From Streptomyces melanogenes (GTDB lineage Bacteria; Actinomycetota; Actinomycetes; Streptomycetales; Streptomycetaceae), in NCBI RefSeq assembly GCF_014649795.1, contig NZ_BMTS01000022.1, positions 59,698 to 123,697 on the forward strand: a stretch of DNA of 64,000 nt, read 5' to 3'. Below are positions 23,089 to 29,409 of the stretch, piece by piece (the first letter of the stretch is position 1; the number at the start of each line of letters is the position of its first letter). Below the pieces are notes generated by a model. It was not told the origin of the DNA. It did not search any database and was given only the letters and a program-made list of their open reading frames with translations. The position numbers and the translations under genes are program-made.

Positions 23089-23193
23089 ATGAGCGCCCAG
23101 GACTTCTACTCCACGTTCGCGAAGGAGGGCGGCCGCGTAGGCAGCGGCGCCCTCGGCAGCGGCCAGGGCGGGGTCGGCCGATGTGCGCGATGA
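23089..23193 (+). CDS. Possible 34-residue peptide between cysN and the transporter
   Basis: ATG at 23089, two bases after the cysN stop, opens a frame starting MSAQDFYSTFAKEGGR, then Gly/Ser-rich, ending GRCAR before TGA. The start position right after cysN and acceptable codon choice suggest it is translated, and a Cys codon sits near the end as in the leader peptide at the front of the operon. I do not recognise the family. It could also be spurious. Confidence 0.4.
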   Translation: MSAQDFYSTFAKEGGRVGSGALGSGQGGVGRCAR

Positions 23194-23306
23194 CGTACGC
23201 GCACCGCTCGCGCGCCCTGCGGCTCCACCCGCACGACCCGCTCCATCCGTACAGACGAAGACCTGCCGCTCTCCCGGCCATCTTCCCCGTCCCCAGGGGG
23301 ACTTGA
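23181..23306 (+). CDS. Possible 41-residue His/Arg-rich peptide upstream of the ABC transporter
   Basis: ATG at 23181 overlaps the end of the preceding small frame and runs to TGA at 23304-23306: MCAMTYAHRSRALRLHP, then HDPLHPYRRR and a Pro-rich end. A Cys at position 2, a clustered HP/HR content and the location 30 bases before the lipoprotein gene would suit a leader peptide, but it does not match the HVDLGRM family and has no clear ribosome site. Low confidence. Confidence 0.25.
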   Translation: MCAMTYAHRSRALRLHPHDPLHPYRRRPAALPAIFPVPRGT

Positions 23307-23335
23307 CCGCCGGGCCAACGAGAGGAACACCTCCC

Positions 23336-24445
23336 GTGCCTGCCAACCGCACCGCTCTGCGCCGAGGCCTCGCCGCCGCCGCTGCCCTCCCGCTGCTCTT
23401 CCTGGCCGCGTGCAGCTACGGCTCCGAGAAGAAGTCCGACGACAGCCAGAAGGCCGGGTCCGCCTCCGACGCCAAGAAGCTGTCGGCGGACACCGTGAAG
23501 ATCGGCTACTTCCCGAACCTCACCCACGCCACCGCGCTGGTCGGCGTCCAGGAGGGCCTGTTCCAGAAGGAACTGGGCGGCACCCAGGTGAAGACCTCCA
23601 CCTTCAACGCGGGTCCCTCCGAGATCGAGGCGCTGAACGCCGGGTCGATCGACATCGGCTGGATCGGCCCGTCCCCGTCGATCAACGGCTACACCAAGTC
23701 CAAGGGCCAGAACCTGCGCATCATCGGCGGCTCCGCCTCGGGCGGCGTGAAGCTGGTGGTCAACCCCGACAAGATCAAGTCCCTGGACGACGTCAAGGGC
23801 AAGAAGATCGCCACCCCGCAGCTGGGCAACACCCAGGACGTGGCCTTCCTCAACTGGATCGCCGAGAAGGGCTGGAAGGTCGACGCCCAGAGCGGCAAGG
23901 GCGACGTCTCCGTGGTCCGCACCGACAACAAGATCACCCCGGACGCCTACAAGTCCGGCTCCATCGACGGCGCCTGGGTGCCGGAGCCGACCGCGTCCAA
24001 GCTGGTCTCGCAGGGTGCGAAGGTCCTCCTGGACGAGGCCGACCTGTGGGCCGACAAGGAGTTCGTGATCACGAACATCATCGTGTCGCAGAAGTTCCTC
24101 AAGGCGCACCCCGACGTCGTCGAGGCGGTGCTGCGCGGCTCGGTGAAGACCAACGACTGGATCAAGGCCAACCCGGACAAGGCCAAGGCCTCCGCGAACG
24201 CCGCGCTGAAGACGCTCAGCGGCAAGGCGCTGCCCGCCAACGTCCTGGACCCGGCCTGGCAGTCGATCAAGACCACCGACGACCCGCTGGCCGCCACCCT
24301 CGGCATCGAGGCCGACCACGCGGTCAAGGCCGGTCTGCTGAAGAAGCCCGACCTGGACGGCATCTACGACCTGGCCCCGCTCAACAAGGTCCTCAAGGCC
24401 CTGGGCAAGCCCGCGGTCGCCGACGCCGGCTTCGGCGTCAAGTAA
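23336..24445 (+). CDS. Sulfonate/taurine-type ABC transporter substrate-binding lipoprotein
   Basis: 369 residues. Signal peptide with a lipobox LAAC (Cys26), so it is anchored outside the membrane. The mature part starts KIGYFPNLTHATALVGVQEGLF and contains SEIEALNAGSIDIGWIGPSPSINGY, the NMT1/SsuA-type fold used for aliphatic sulfonates and similar anions; IGGSASGGVKLVV and VPEPTASKLVSQGAKVL continue it. GTG at 23336 is preceded by AGAGGA at 23321-23326. First gene of a three-gene transporter set joined to the sulfur operon, so import of organosulfonates or taurine as sulfur sources is likely. An alternative is nitrate/thiamine-precursor uptake, less likely here. Confidence 0.85.
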   Translation: MPANRTALRRGLAAAAALPLLFLAACSYGSEKKSDDSQKAGSASDAKKLSADTVKIGYFPNLTHATALVGVQEGLFQKELGGTQVKTSTFNAGPSEIEALNAGSIDIGWIGPSPSINGYTKSKGQNLRIIGGSASGGVKLVVNPDKIKSLDDVKGKKIATPQLGNTQDVAFLNWIAEKGWKVDAQSGKGDVSVVRTDNKITPDAYKSGSIDGAWVPEPTASKLVSQGAKVLLDEADLWADKEFVITNIIVSQKFLKAHPDVVEAVLRGSVKTNDWIKANPDKAKASANAALKTLSGKALPANVLDPAWQSIKTTDDPLAATLGIEADHAVKAGLLKKPDLDGIYDLAPLNKVLKALGKPAVADAGFGVK

Positions 24446-24481
24446 CCCCGTACCCGTACCAGTTCCCAGGAGGTGACGACC

Positions 24482-25270
24482 ATGGCCACCGCAGTCGCCG
24501 AGGCCGAGGAGCGAGCCGCGACCCAGTACGCGGCCCGGATCGGGCACGTGTCGAAGTCGTTCGCCGGTCCCGCCGGCCCCCAGCTCGTGCTCGACGACAT
24601 CACCCTCGATGTCGCGCCGGGCGAGTTCGTCACCCTCCTGGGAGCCTCCGGGTGCGGCAAGTCGACGCTGCTGAACCTGGTGGCGGGACTGGACAAGCCG
24701 ACCGCCGGGACGATCGAGACGCCCGGCGGGCGGCCCGCCCTGATGTTCCAGGAGCACGCGCTGTTCCCGTGGCTCACCGCGGGCAAGAACATCGAGCTCG
24801 CCCTGCGGCTGCGCGGCGTGCCCAAGGCCGAGCGCCGCGAGCGCGCCGAGGAGCTGCTCGAACTGGTGCGGCTGACCGGCGCGTACGGCAAGCGGGTGCA
24901 CGAGCTGTCCGGCGGTATGCGCCAGCGCGTGGCGATGGCCCGCGCGATCGCGCAGGACAGCCAACTGCTGCTGATGGACGAGCCGTTCGCGGCGCTCGAC
25001 GCGATCACCCGGGACGTCCTGCACGACGAGCTGACCCGCATCTGGCGCGAGACGAACCTGTCCGTCCTGTTCGTCACGCACAACGTGCGCGAGGCGGTCC
25101 GGCTCGCCCAGCGCGTGGTGCTGCTCTCGTCCCGGCCGGGCCGGGTGGCGCACCAGTGGACCGTGGACATCCCGCAGCCGCGCCGCATCGAGGACTCCGA
25201 CGTCGCGGAGCTCTCCGTAGAGATCACCGAACAACTGCGTGGGGAGATCCGCCGCCATGGCCAGCACTGA
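24482..25270 (+). CDS. ABC transporter ATP-binding protein (SsuB-like)
   Basis: 262 residues. Walker A GASGCGKST, Q-loop MFQEHALFPWLTAGKN, signature LSGGMRQRVAMARAI, Walker B LLLMDEPFAALD and switch His in VTHNVREA are all intact. EHALFPWL after the Q-loop is typical of the nitrate/sulfonate/taurine subfamily. The start at ATG 24482 has an excellent ribosome site AGGAGGTGA at 24468-24476; a GTG inside that site should not be used. Its 3' end overlaps the permease gene by 14 bases. Confidence 0.93.
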   Translation: MATAVAEAEERAATQYAARIGHVSKSFAGPAGPQLVLDDITLDVAPGEFVTLLGASGCGKSTLLNLVAGLDKPTAGTIETPGGRPALMFQEHALFPWLTAGKNIELALRLRGVPKAERRERAEELLELVRLTGAYGKRVHELSGGMRQRVAMARAIAQDSQLLLMDEPFAALDAITRDVLHDELTRIWRETNLSVLFVTHNVREAVRLAQRVVLLSSRPGRVAHQWTVDIPQPRRIEDSDVAELSVEITEQLRGEIRRHGQH

Positions 25271-26177
25271 GACGTCGACGGGCGACCAGCCCGTCAAGAC
25301 CGTCAAGGCCGACAAGGACACCCACGACCTCGCCGGTCTGGAGGCGGGCCTCGACGCACTGGAGACGGTGCACAGCGGCCGCACTCCGCTGCGCGAGACC
25401 CTGGTCCAGAAGGTCCTGCCGCCGCTGTCCGCGATCGCGCTGGTCCTGGTGGTCTGGCAGGGCCTGGTGTGGGCGGAGGTCGCCGACGAGACCAAGCTGC
25501 CCTCGCCGTCCTCGGTCTGGTCGGGCCTCAAGGAGCTGTGGCTCCAGGGCACCCTGCTCGACATCGTCTGGACCAGCGTCTCGCGCGGGCTCCTCGGCTT
25601 CCTGCTGGCGCTGGCGATCGGGACGCCGCTGGGGCTGATCGTGGCCCGGGTGAAGTTCGTCCGCGCCGCCATCGGCCCGATCCTGTCCGGCCTCCAGTCG
25701 CTGCCGTCGGTGGCCTGGGTGCCGCCGGCGGTGATCTGGCTCGGTCTGAACAACTCGATGATGTACGCGGTGATCCTGCTCGGCGCGGTGCCCTCGATCG
25801 CCAACGGCCTGGTCTCCGGCGTCGACCAGGTCCCGCCGCTGTTCCTGCGCGCGGGCCGCACCCTGGGCGCCACCGGGCTGCGCGGCACCTGGCACATCGT
25901 GATGCCCGCCGCCCTGCCCGGCTACCTGGCGGGCCTCAAGCAGGGCTGGGCGTTCTCCTGGCGCTCGCTGATGGCCGCCGAGATCATCGCGTCCTCGCCC
26001 GATCTGGGCCTGGGGCTCGGCCAGTTGCTGGAGAACGGCCGCAACAACTCCGACATGCCCGGCGTCTTCCTCGCCATCTTCCTGATCCTGATCGTCGGCA
26101 TCGCGATCGACCTGCTCATCTTCAGCCCGCTGGAGCGCTATGTGCTGCGCAGCCGCGGTCTGCTGGTGAAGAGCTGA
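25257..26177 (+). CDS. ABC transporter permease (SsuC-like)
   Basis: 306 residues with a charged 50-residue cytoplasmic N-terminus, then about six membrane segments (for example VLPPLSAIALVLVVWQGLVW, GLLGFLLALAIGTPLGLIV, MMYAVILLGAVPSIANGLV, FLAIFLILIVGIAIDLLIF). The EAA-like loop is TLGATGLRGTWHIVMPAALPGYLAGLKQGWAF, and ENGRNNSDMPGV near the end is typical of SsuC/TauC permeases. ATG 25257 has GGGGAGA upstream and overlaps the ATPase gene by 14 bases, indicating coupling. Confidence 0.93.
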   Translation: MASTETSTGDQPVKTVKADKDTHDLAGLEAGLDALETVHSGRTPLRETLVQKVLPPLSAIALVLVVWQGLVWAEVADETKLPSPSSVWSGLKELWLQGTLLDIVWTSVSRGLLGFLLALAIGTPLGLIVARVKFVRAAIGPILSGLQSLPSVAWVPPAVIWLGLNNSMMYAVILLGAVPSIANGLVSGVDQVPPLFLRAGRTLGATGLRGTWHIVMPAALPGYLAGLKQGWAFSWRSLMAAEIIASSPDLGLGLGQLLENGRNNSDMPGVFLAIFLILIVGIAIDLLIFSPLERYVLRSRGLLVKS

Positions 26178-26183
26178 GCCACG

Positions 26184-26939
26184 ATGTACGGACCCGTCCT
26201 CCTCGTCATCGCCCACGGCAGCCGCGACCCGCGGCACGCGGCGACCGTGCACGCCCTGGTGCGGCGCGTACGGTCGCTGCGGCCCGGGCTGCGCGTGGAG
26301 ACCGGTTTTCTGGACTTCAACGCCCCTTCCGTGCCAAGGGTCTTGGAGCGCCTGGCCTTCGAAGGCGTACGGGAAGTGGTGGCCCTGCCGCTGCTGCTGA
26401 CCCGGGCCTTCCACGCCAAGGCCGACATCCCGGCGGTGCTCGCCCAGGCGCCGCCGCAGCTGGACGTCCGCCTCGCCGACGTCCTCGGCCCGTCGCCGCT
26501 GCTGCTCTCGACGGTGGAGCGACGGCTCCAGGAGGCTCTGTACGAGGCGGGGCTCGCCCCCGCCGACAAGCGCTCGACCGGGGTCGTCCTGGCCTCGGCG
26601 GGCTCCACGGACCCGGAGGCGATCGCAGTGATCGCAGACGTAGCGCGGGAGCTGCGGCACACCGGTTGGTGCGCCGTGCGACCTGCGTTCGCCTCCGCTG
26701 CTCTGCCCCGTACCGAGGACGCGGTACGGGAGCTGCGCGCATCCGGCGTGCGGCGCGTCGCCGTCGCCCCGTACGTCATCGCCCCCGGCTTCCTGCCGGA
26801 CCGCATCGCCCGGGGCGCCCAGGACGCGGACGTGCTGGCCGATGTGCTGGGCGCGGCCCCGGAGCTGGCCCGGCTGCTGCTCGTACGGTACGAGGAGGCC
26901 CGGGCACGGGCGGCGGGACCGGCCGCGCTCACCGCCTGA
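26184..26939 (+). CDS. Sirohydrochlorin chelatase, CbiX/SirB type
   Basis: 251 residues. VLLVIAHGSRDPRHAATVHALV supplies the first metal-binding His in the conserved HGSR, and LPLLLTRAFHAKADIPAVL the second (FHAKxDIP). A weaker second half (VVLASAGSTDPEA, VAVAPYVIAPGFLPDRI) reflects the internal duplication of the chelatase fold. It inserts a divalent metal into sirohydrochlorin; in this cluster Fe2+ insertion to make siroheme for the sulfite reductase is most likely, although cobalt for B12 is the alternative. It starts six bases after the permease stop, so it belongs to the same transcript, and its end overlaps the convergent regulator by 11 bases. Confidence 0.9.
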   Translation: MYGPVLLVIAHGSRDPRHAATVHALVRRVRSLRPGLRVETGFLDFNAPSVPRVLERLAFEGVREVVALPLLLTRAFHAKADIPAVLAQAPPQLDVRLADVLGPSPLLLSTVERRLQEALYEAGLAPADKRSTGVVLASAGSTDPEAIAVIADVARELRHTGWCAVRPAFASAALPRTEDAVRELRASGVRRVAVAPYVIAPGFLPDRIARGAQDADVLADVLGAAPELARLLLVRYEEARARAAGPAALTA

Positions 26940-27909
26940 GCAGGTCCTCGGCGAGCGAGGTGCGGGCGTACTGGACGCCCCGGCCGCGCCGGGCCCGGTG
27001 CAGCAGCCCCGCGTCGTAGAGCACCGACAGGTGCTGGCTCACCGCGCCCGGGGTGATCTCCAGCCGCCGGGCCAGCTCGGTGGTGGTGGCCGGCTCCGCG
27101 AGCAGGGTGATCAGCCGGGCGCGGGCCGGGCCCAGGAGGCGGGTCAGGGCGCGGTCGGAGACCGGCGGCGGCAGCTCGCTGAGCGTGCCCCGGCCGTGCG
27201 CCGGGTAGTTGAGGACCGGCGGCAGTCCGGGGTCGACGGTGGAGATGGCGCCGCGCGCGAACGTGGTCGGCATCAGGACCATGCCCCGGCCCGCGACCCG
27301 GATGTCGGCCGCGGGCCACTTGTCCGGCATCGGGTGCTTGAGCCGCACCCGGTCCCCGTGCCAGGTGAGCCGTTTGTCGAGGTCCGGGAAGAGCACGGCC
27401 GCGCCCTGCTCGGCCAGCACCCTCGACTGATGGGCGAGGTCGGCCTCCAGGACCGCGCGGGCCCTCGGCCACCAGTCGGGGGCGAGGCACTCGTGCCAGT
27501 AGCGGTCGAACGCGGCGGCGACCCGCTCCAGGAAGGCCGCCGGATCGGCGAGCCCGTCCCGCAGCAGCGGCGGCAGCTCCGCCTCGCCGAAGGTGCGCAG
27601 CACGTCCGGCCCGATCACCTCCAGCGGCGTGGCCCGCAGCTGCGCCAGCTGCTCGGCGAACGTGGCCCGCACCTTCTCCGGCCGGGGCGTCAGGAAGTCC
27701 GGGATGAAGCCGTGCGGGGCGACCAGGGCGGCGAACAGCTCGGTGTCCTGGCGCTCGTAGAGCGGGCGCAACCGGCGCAGCCAGGGCCGCTGATGGGGAA
27801 AGCGCGACCCGTCCCACCAGGCCCACAGGGAGAACACCGCCTCCTGGAACGGCGAGTACGCGAACGACGTGCTCGCGAGGTCGCCGACGCCGAACCTGAA
27901 CTCGATCAC
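26929..27909 (-). CDS. ArsR-type HTH regulator with DUF5937-like N-terminal domain
   Basis: 326 residues. The C-terminal 80 residues are an ArsR winged helix: LLGPARARLITLLAEPATTTELARRL, TPGAVSQHLSVLYDAGLLHRARRGRGVQYART. The N-terminal 240 residues (FRFGVGDLASTSFAYSPFQEAVFSL, WWDGSRFPHQRPWLRRLRPLYE) match a streptomycete family (DUF5937) of unknown ligand, with no cysteine metal site of the classic ArsR kind. It diverges from the MFS gene, with the TTTAG-N7-CTAAA element between them. Control of the exporter is inferred. Confidence 0.85.
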   Translation of the reverse strand: MIEFRFGVGDLASTSFAYSPFQEAVFSLWAWWDGSRFPHQRPWLRRLRPLYERQDTELFAALVAPHGFIPDFLTPRPEKVRATFAEQLAQLRATPLEVIGPDVLRTFGEAELPPLLRDGLADPAAFLERVAAAFDRYWHECLAPDWWPRARAVLEADLAHQSRVLAEQGAAVLFPDLDKRLTWHGDRVRLKHPMPDKWPAADIRVAGRGMVLMPTTFARGAISTVDPGLPPVLNYPAHGRGTLSELPPPVSDRALTRLLGPARARLITLLAEPATTTELARRLEITPGAVSQHLSVLYDAGLLHRARRGRGVQYARTSLAEDLLRR

Positions 27910-27942
27910 TCCCGGCCCCCGCCGTCCCCCGTGGTCCCACCC

Positions 27943-27959
27943 TTTAGCCGGACACTAAA
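27943..27959. promoter_or_regulatory. TTTAG-N7-CTAAA operator candidate
   Basis: TTTAG (27943-27947) and CTAAA (27955-27959) form an inverted repeat separated by seven bases in the 90-base gap between the ArsR-type gene and the MFS gene, 34 and 41 bases from the two starts. In such GC-rich DNA an A/T-rich dyad stands out, and its form resembles ArsR-family operators. Confidence 0.55.
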
Positions 27960-27999
27960 TGATTGCCCCTGGCGTGTACACACCGGGTTGAGTGACGGC

Positions 28000-29286
28000 A
28001 TGACCGCCACCACGCAGACCCCTGCCCCACCCTCCCCGCCCGCCACCAGAGCCGCCGGACTCCTCCCCGTCGATCCGGTGCTGCGCCGGCTCGCCGTGAT
28101 GACGTCCCTCAACTCCTTCGGCAACGGCCTCTTCTTCCCCGTCAGCGTGCTGTACTTCACCCGCGTCTGCGGCATCGGCGCGACCCACGTCGGGTTCGGG
28201 CTCACGGTGGCCGGGCTGTTCGGGGTGGCGGCGGGCATCCCCGCCGGGCGGGCCTCCGACCGCTGGGGCAGCCGTCGGGTGATCGCCGCGCTGTGGCTGG
28301 GCTGCGGCGTCACGATGGCCGCGTACTCCCTGGTCGACGGCTATGCGGGCTTCCTGATCGCGGCCATCTGCTACGCCTCGCTCAACCAGTCGAGCTGGGG
28401 CGTGAAGTCCGCGCTCTTCGCGGACGTGCTGCCCGCCGCGACGCGAGTGGAGGCGCGCGGCTATCTGCGGATGGTCACCAATGTGACGATGGGCGTGGGC
28501 GGCGCGATCGGCGCGGTGGCCCTCCAGGCCGACACCCGCGCCGCGTACCTCGCCCTGATCCTGGTCAACGCGGCCACGTACGTGGTACCCGCCGTCATGG
28601 TCCGAAGCCTGCCGCTCAACGCCGCCGCGGCCGCGCGCGGCGCGGACAGCACGGCCGACACCCCGGCCGAGAGCCGCTGGCGGGCGATCCGCGACCTCCC
28701 CTACCTGGCGGTCACGGTCCTCAACGCGGTGACCGTCCTCCAGTTCAGCCTGCTCGAAGTGGGCATGCCCCTGTGGATCGTGGAGAACACCGACGCCCCA
28801 CGCTGGTCGGTGGCCCTGGTGATGATCGTCAACTGCGTGCTGGTGGCACTGCTCCAGGTACGGGCGACCCGGGGCGCCTCCGACGTACCCGGCGCGGTTA
28901 CGGCGATGAGCCGCGCAGGTCTGCTGCTCGGGGCGGCGTGCCTGGTCTTCGCCCTGTCCGCCGGCCTCTCCCCACTCTGGGCGGTGGCAGTCCTGGCCGC
29001 CGGCGCGGTGATCCAGGTCTTCGGCGAGGTCCTGTCCTCGGCGGGCGGCTGGACCCTGGGCTACGAACTGGCCGACTCCCGCGCACAGGGCGTCTACCAG
29101 GGCGTCTTCAGCTCGGGCAGCGCGGTGGCGATGATGGCGGGCCCGGCCCTGATCACGATAACGGCAGTAGGCCACGGCTTCGCGGGCTGGGCGATCCTGG
29201 CGGCGCTGTTCGCGGCAGCGGGGTTGGCCGTGCGACCGGCGGTGCGGTGGGCGGAGCGGGATGGGGAGTGGAGGGGGGAGCGGTGA
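28000..29286 (+). CDS. Major facilitator superfamily transporter
   Basis: 428 residues with about twelve hydrophobic segments. The cytoplasmic loop between segments 2 and 3, GRASDRWGSRRVIAALWL, is the MFS signature GxxxDRxGRR, and the N-terminal half includes FGNGLFFPVSVLYFTRVCGIGATHVGFGL. Likely a drug or metabolite exporter paired with the divergent ArsR-type regulator. The ATG at 28000 follows GAGTGACGGC; the frame is open far upstream but that part is antisense to the regulator. Confidence 0.88.
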   Translation: MTATTQTPAPPSPPATRAAGLLPVDPVLRRLAVMTSLNSFGNGLFFPVSVLYFTRVCGIGATHVGFGLTVAGLFGVAAGIPAGRASDRWGSRRVIAALWLGCGVTMAAYSLVDGYAGFLIAAICYASLNQSSWGVKSALFADVLPAATRVEARGYLRMVTNVTMGVGGAIGAVALQADTRAAYLALILVNAATYVVPAVMVRSLPLNAAAAARGADSTADTPAESRWRAIRDLPYLAVTVLNAVTVLQFSLLEVGMPLWIVENTDAPRWSVALVMIVNCVLVALLQVRATRGASDVPGAVTAMSRAGLLLGAACLVFALSAGLSPLWAVAVLAAGAVIQVFGEVLSSAGGWTLGYELADSRAQGVYQGVFSSGSAVAMMAGPALITITAVGHGFAGWAILAALFAAAGLAVRPAVRWAERDGEWRGER

Positions 29287-29310
29287 CGGGGGCGAGCGCC
29301 GTGCTGCCTG

Positions 29311-29342
29311 GGGGCGCGGAACGCTGATGGGGACCGCGCCCC
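29311..29342 (+). terminator. Hairpin after the MFS gene
   Basis: GGGGCGCGG (29311-29319) pairs with CCGCGCCCC (29334-29342) across a 14-base loop. The right arm can also pair with GGGGCGC at 29353-29359, giving an alternative hairpin. Lies between convergent genes and could serve both. Confidence 0.6.
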
Positions 29343-29352
29343 GTACTACCTA

Positions 29353-29390
29353 GGGGCGCGGGGAACTGCGCGCCCAGCCACGCACGATCC
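29353..29390. repeat. Streptomyces-type intergenic repeat motif
   Basis: The segment starting GGGGCGCGGGGAACTGCGCG, then CCAGCCACGCACGATCC, is a short motif that I recognise as recurring many times in intergenic positions of Streptomyces genomes, usually downstream of genes. Only this copy and the partial upstream GGGGCGCGGAAC (29311-29322) occur in the window. Its function is not known. Confidence 0.45.
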
Positions 29391-29409
29391 GCAGCCGACC
29401 GACCACCCC

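Noticed and set aside
20702..25897. A very long open frame on the minus strand (over 1700 codons) opposite the sulfur operon
   Set aside because: It is a by-product of G/C third positions in the real plus-strand genes; its translation is low-complexity Gly/Arg/Val/Asp with no family motif.
26842..27999. In-frame extension upstream of the MFS start
   Set aside because: It runs antisense through the ArsR-type regulator, whose protein is well supported.
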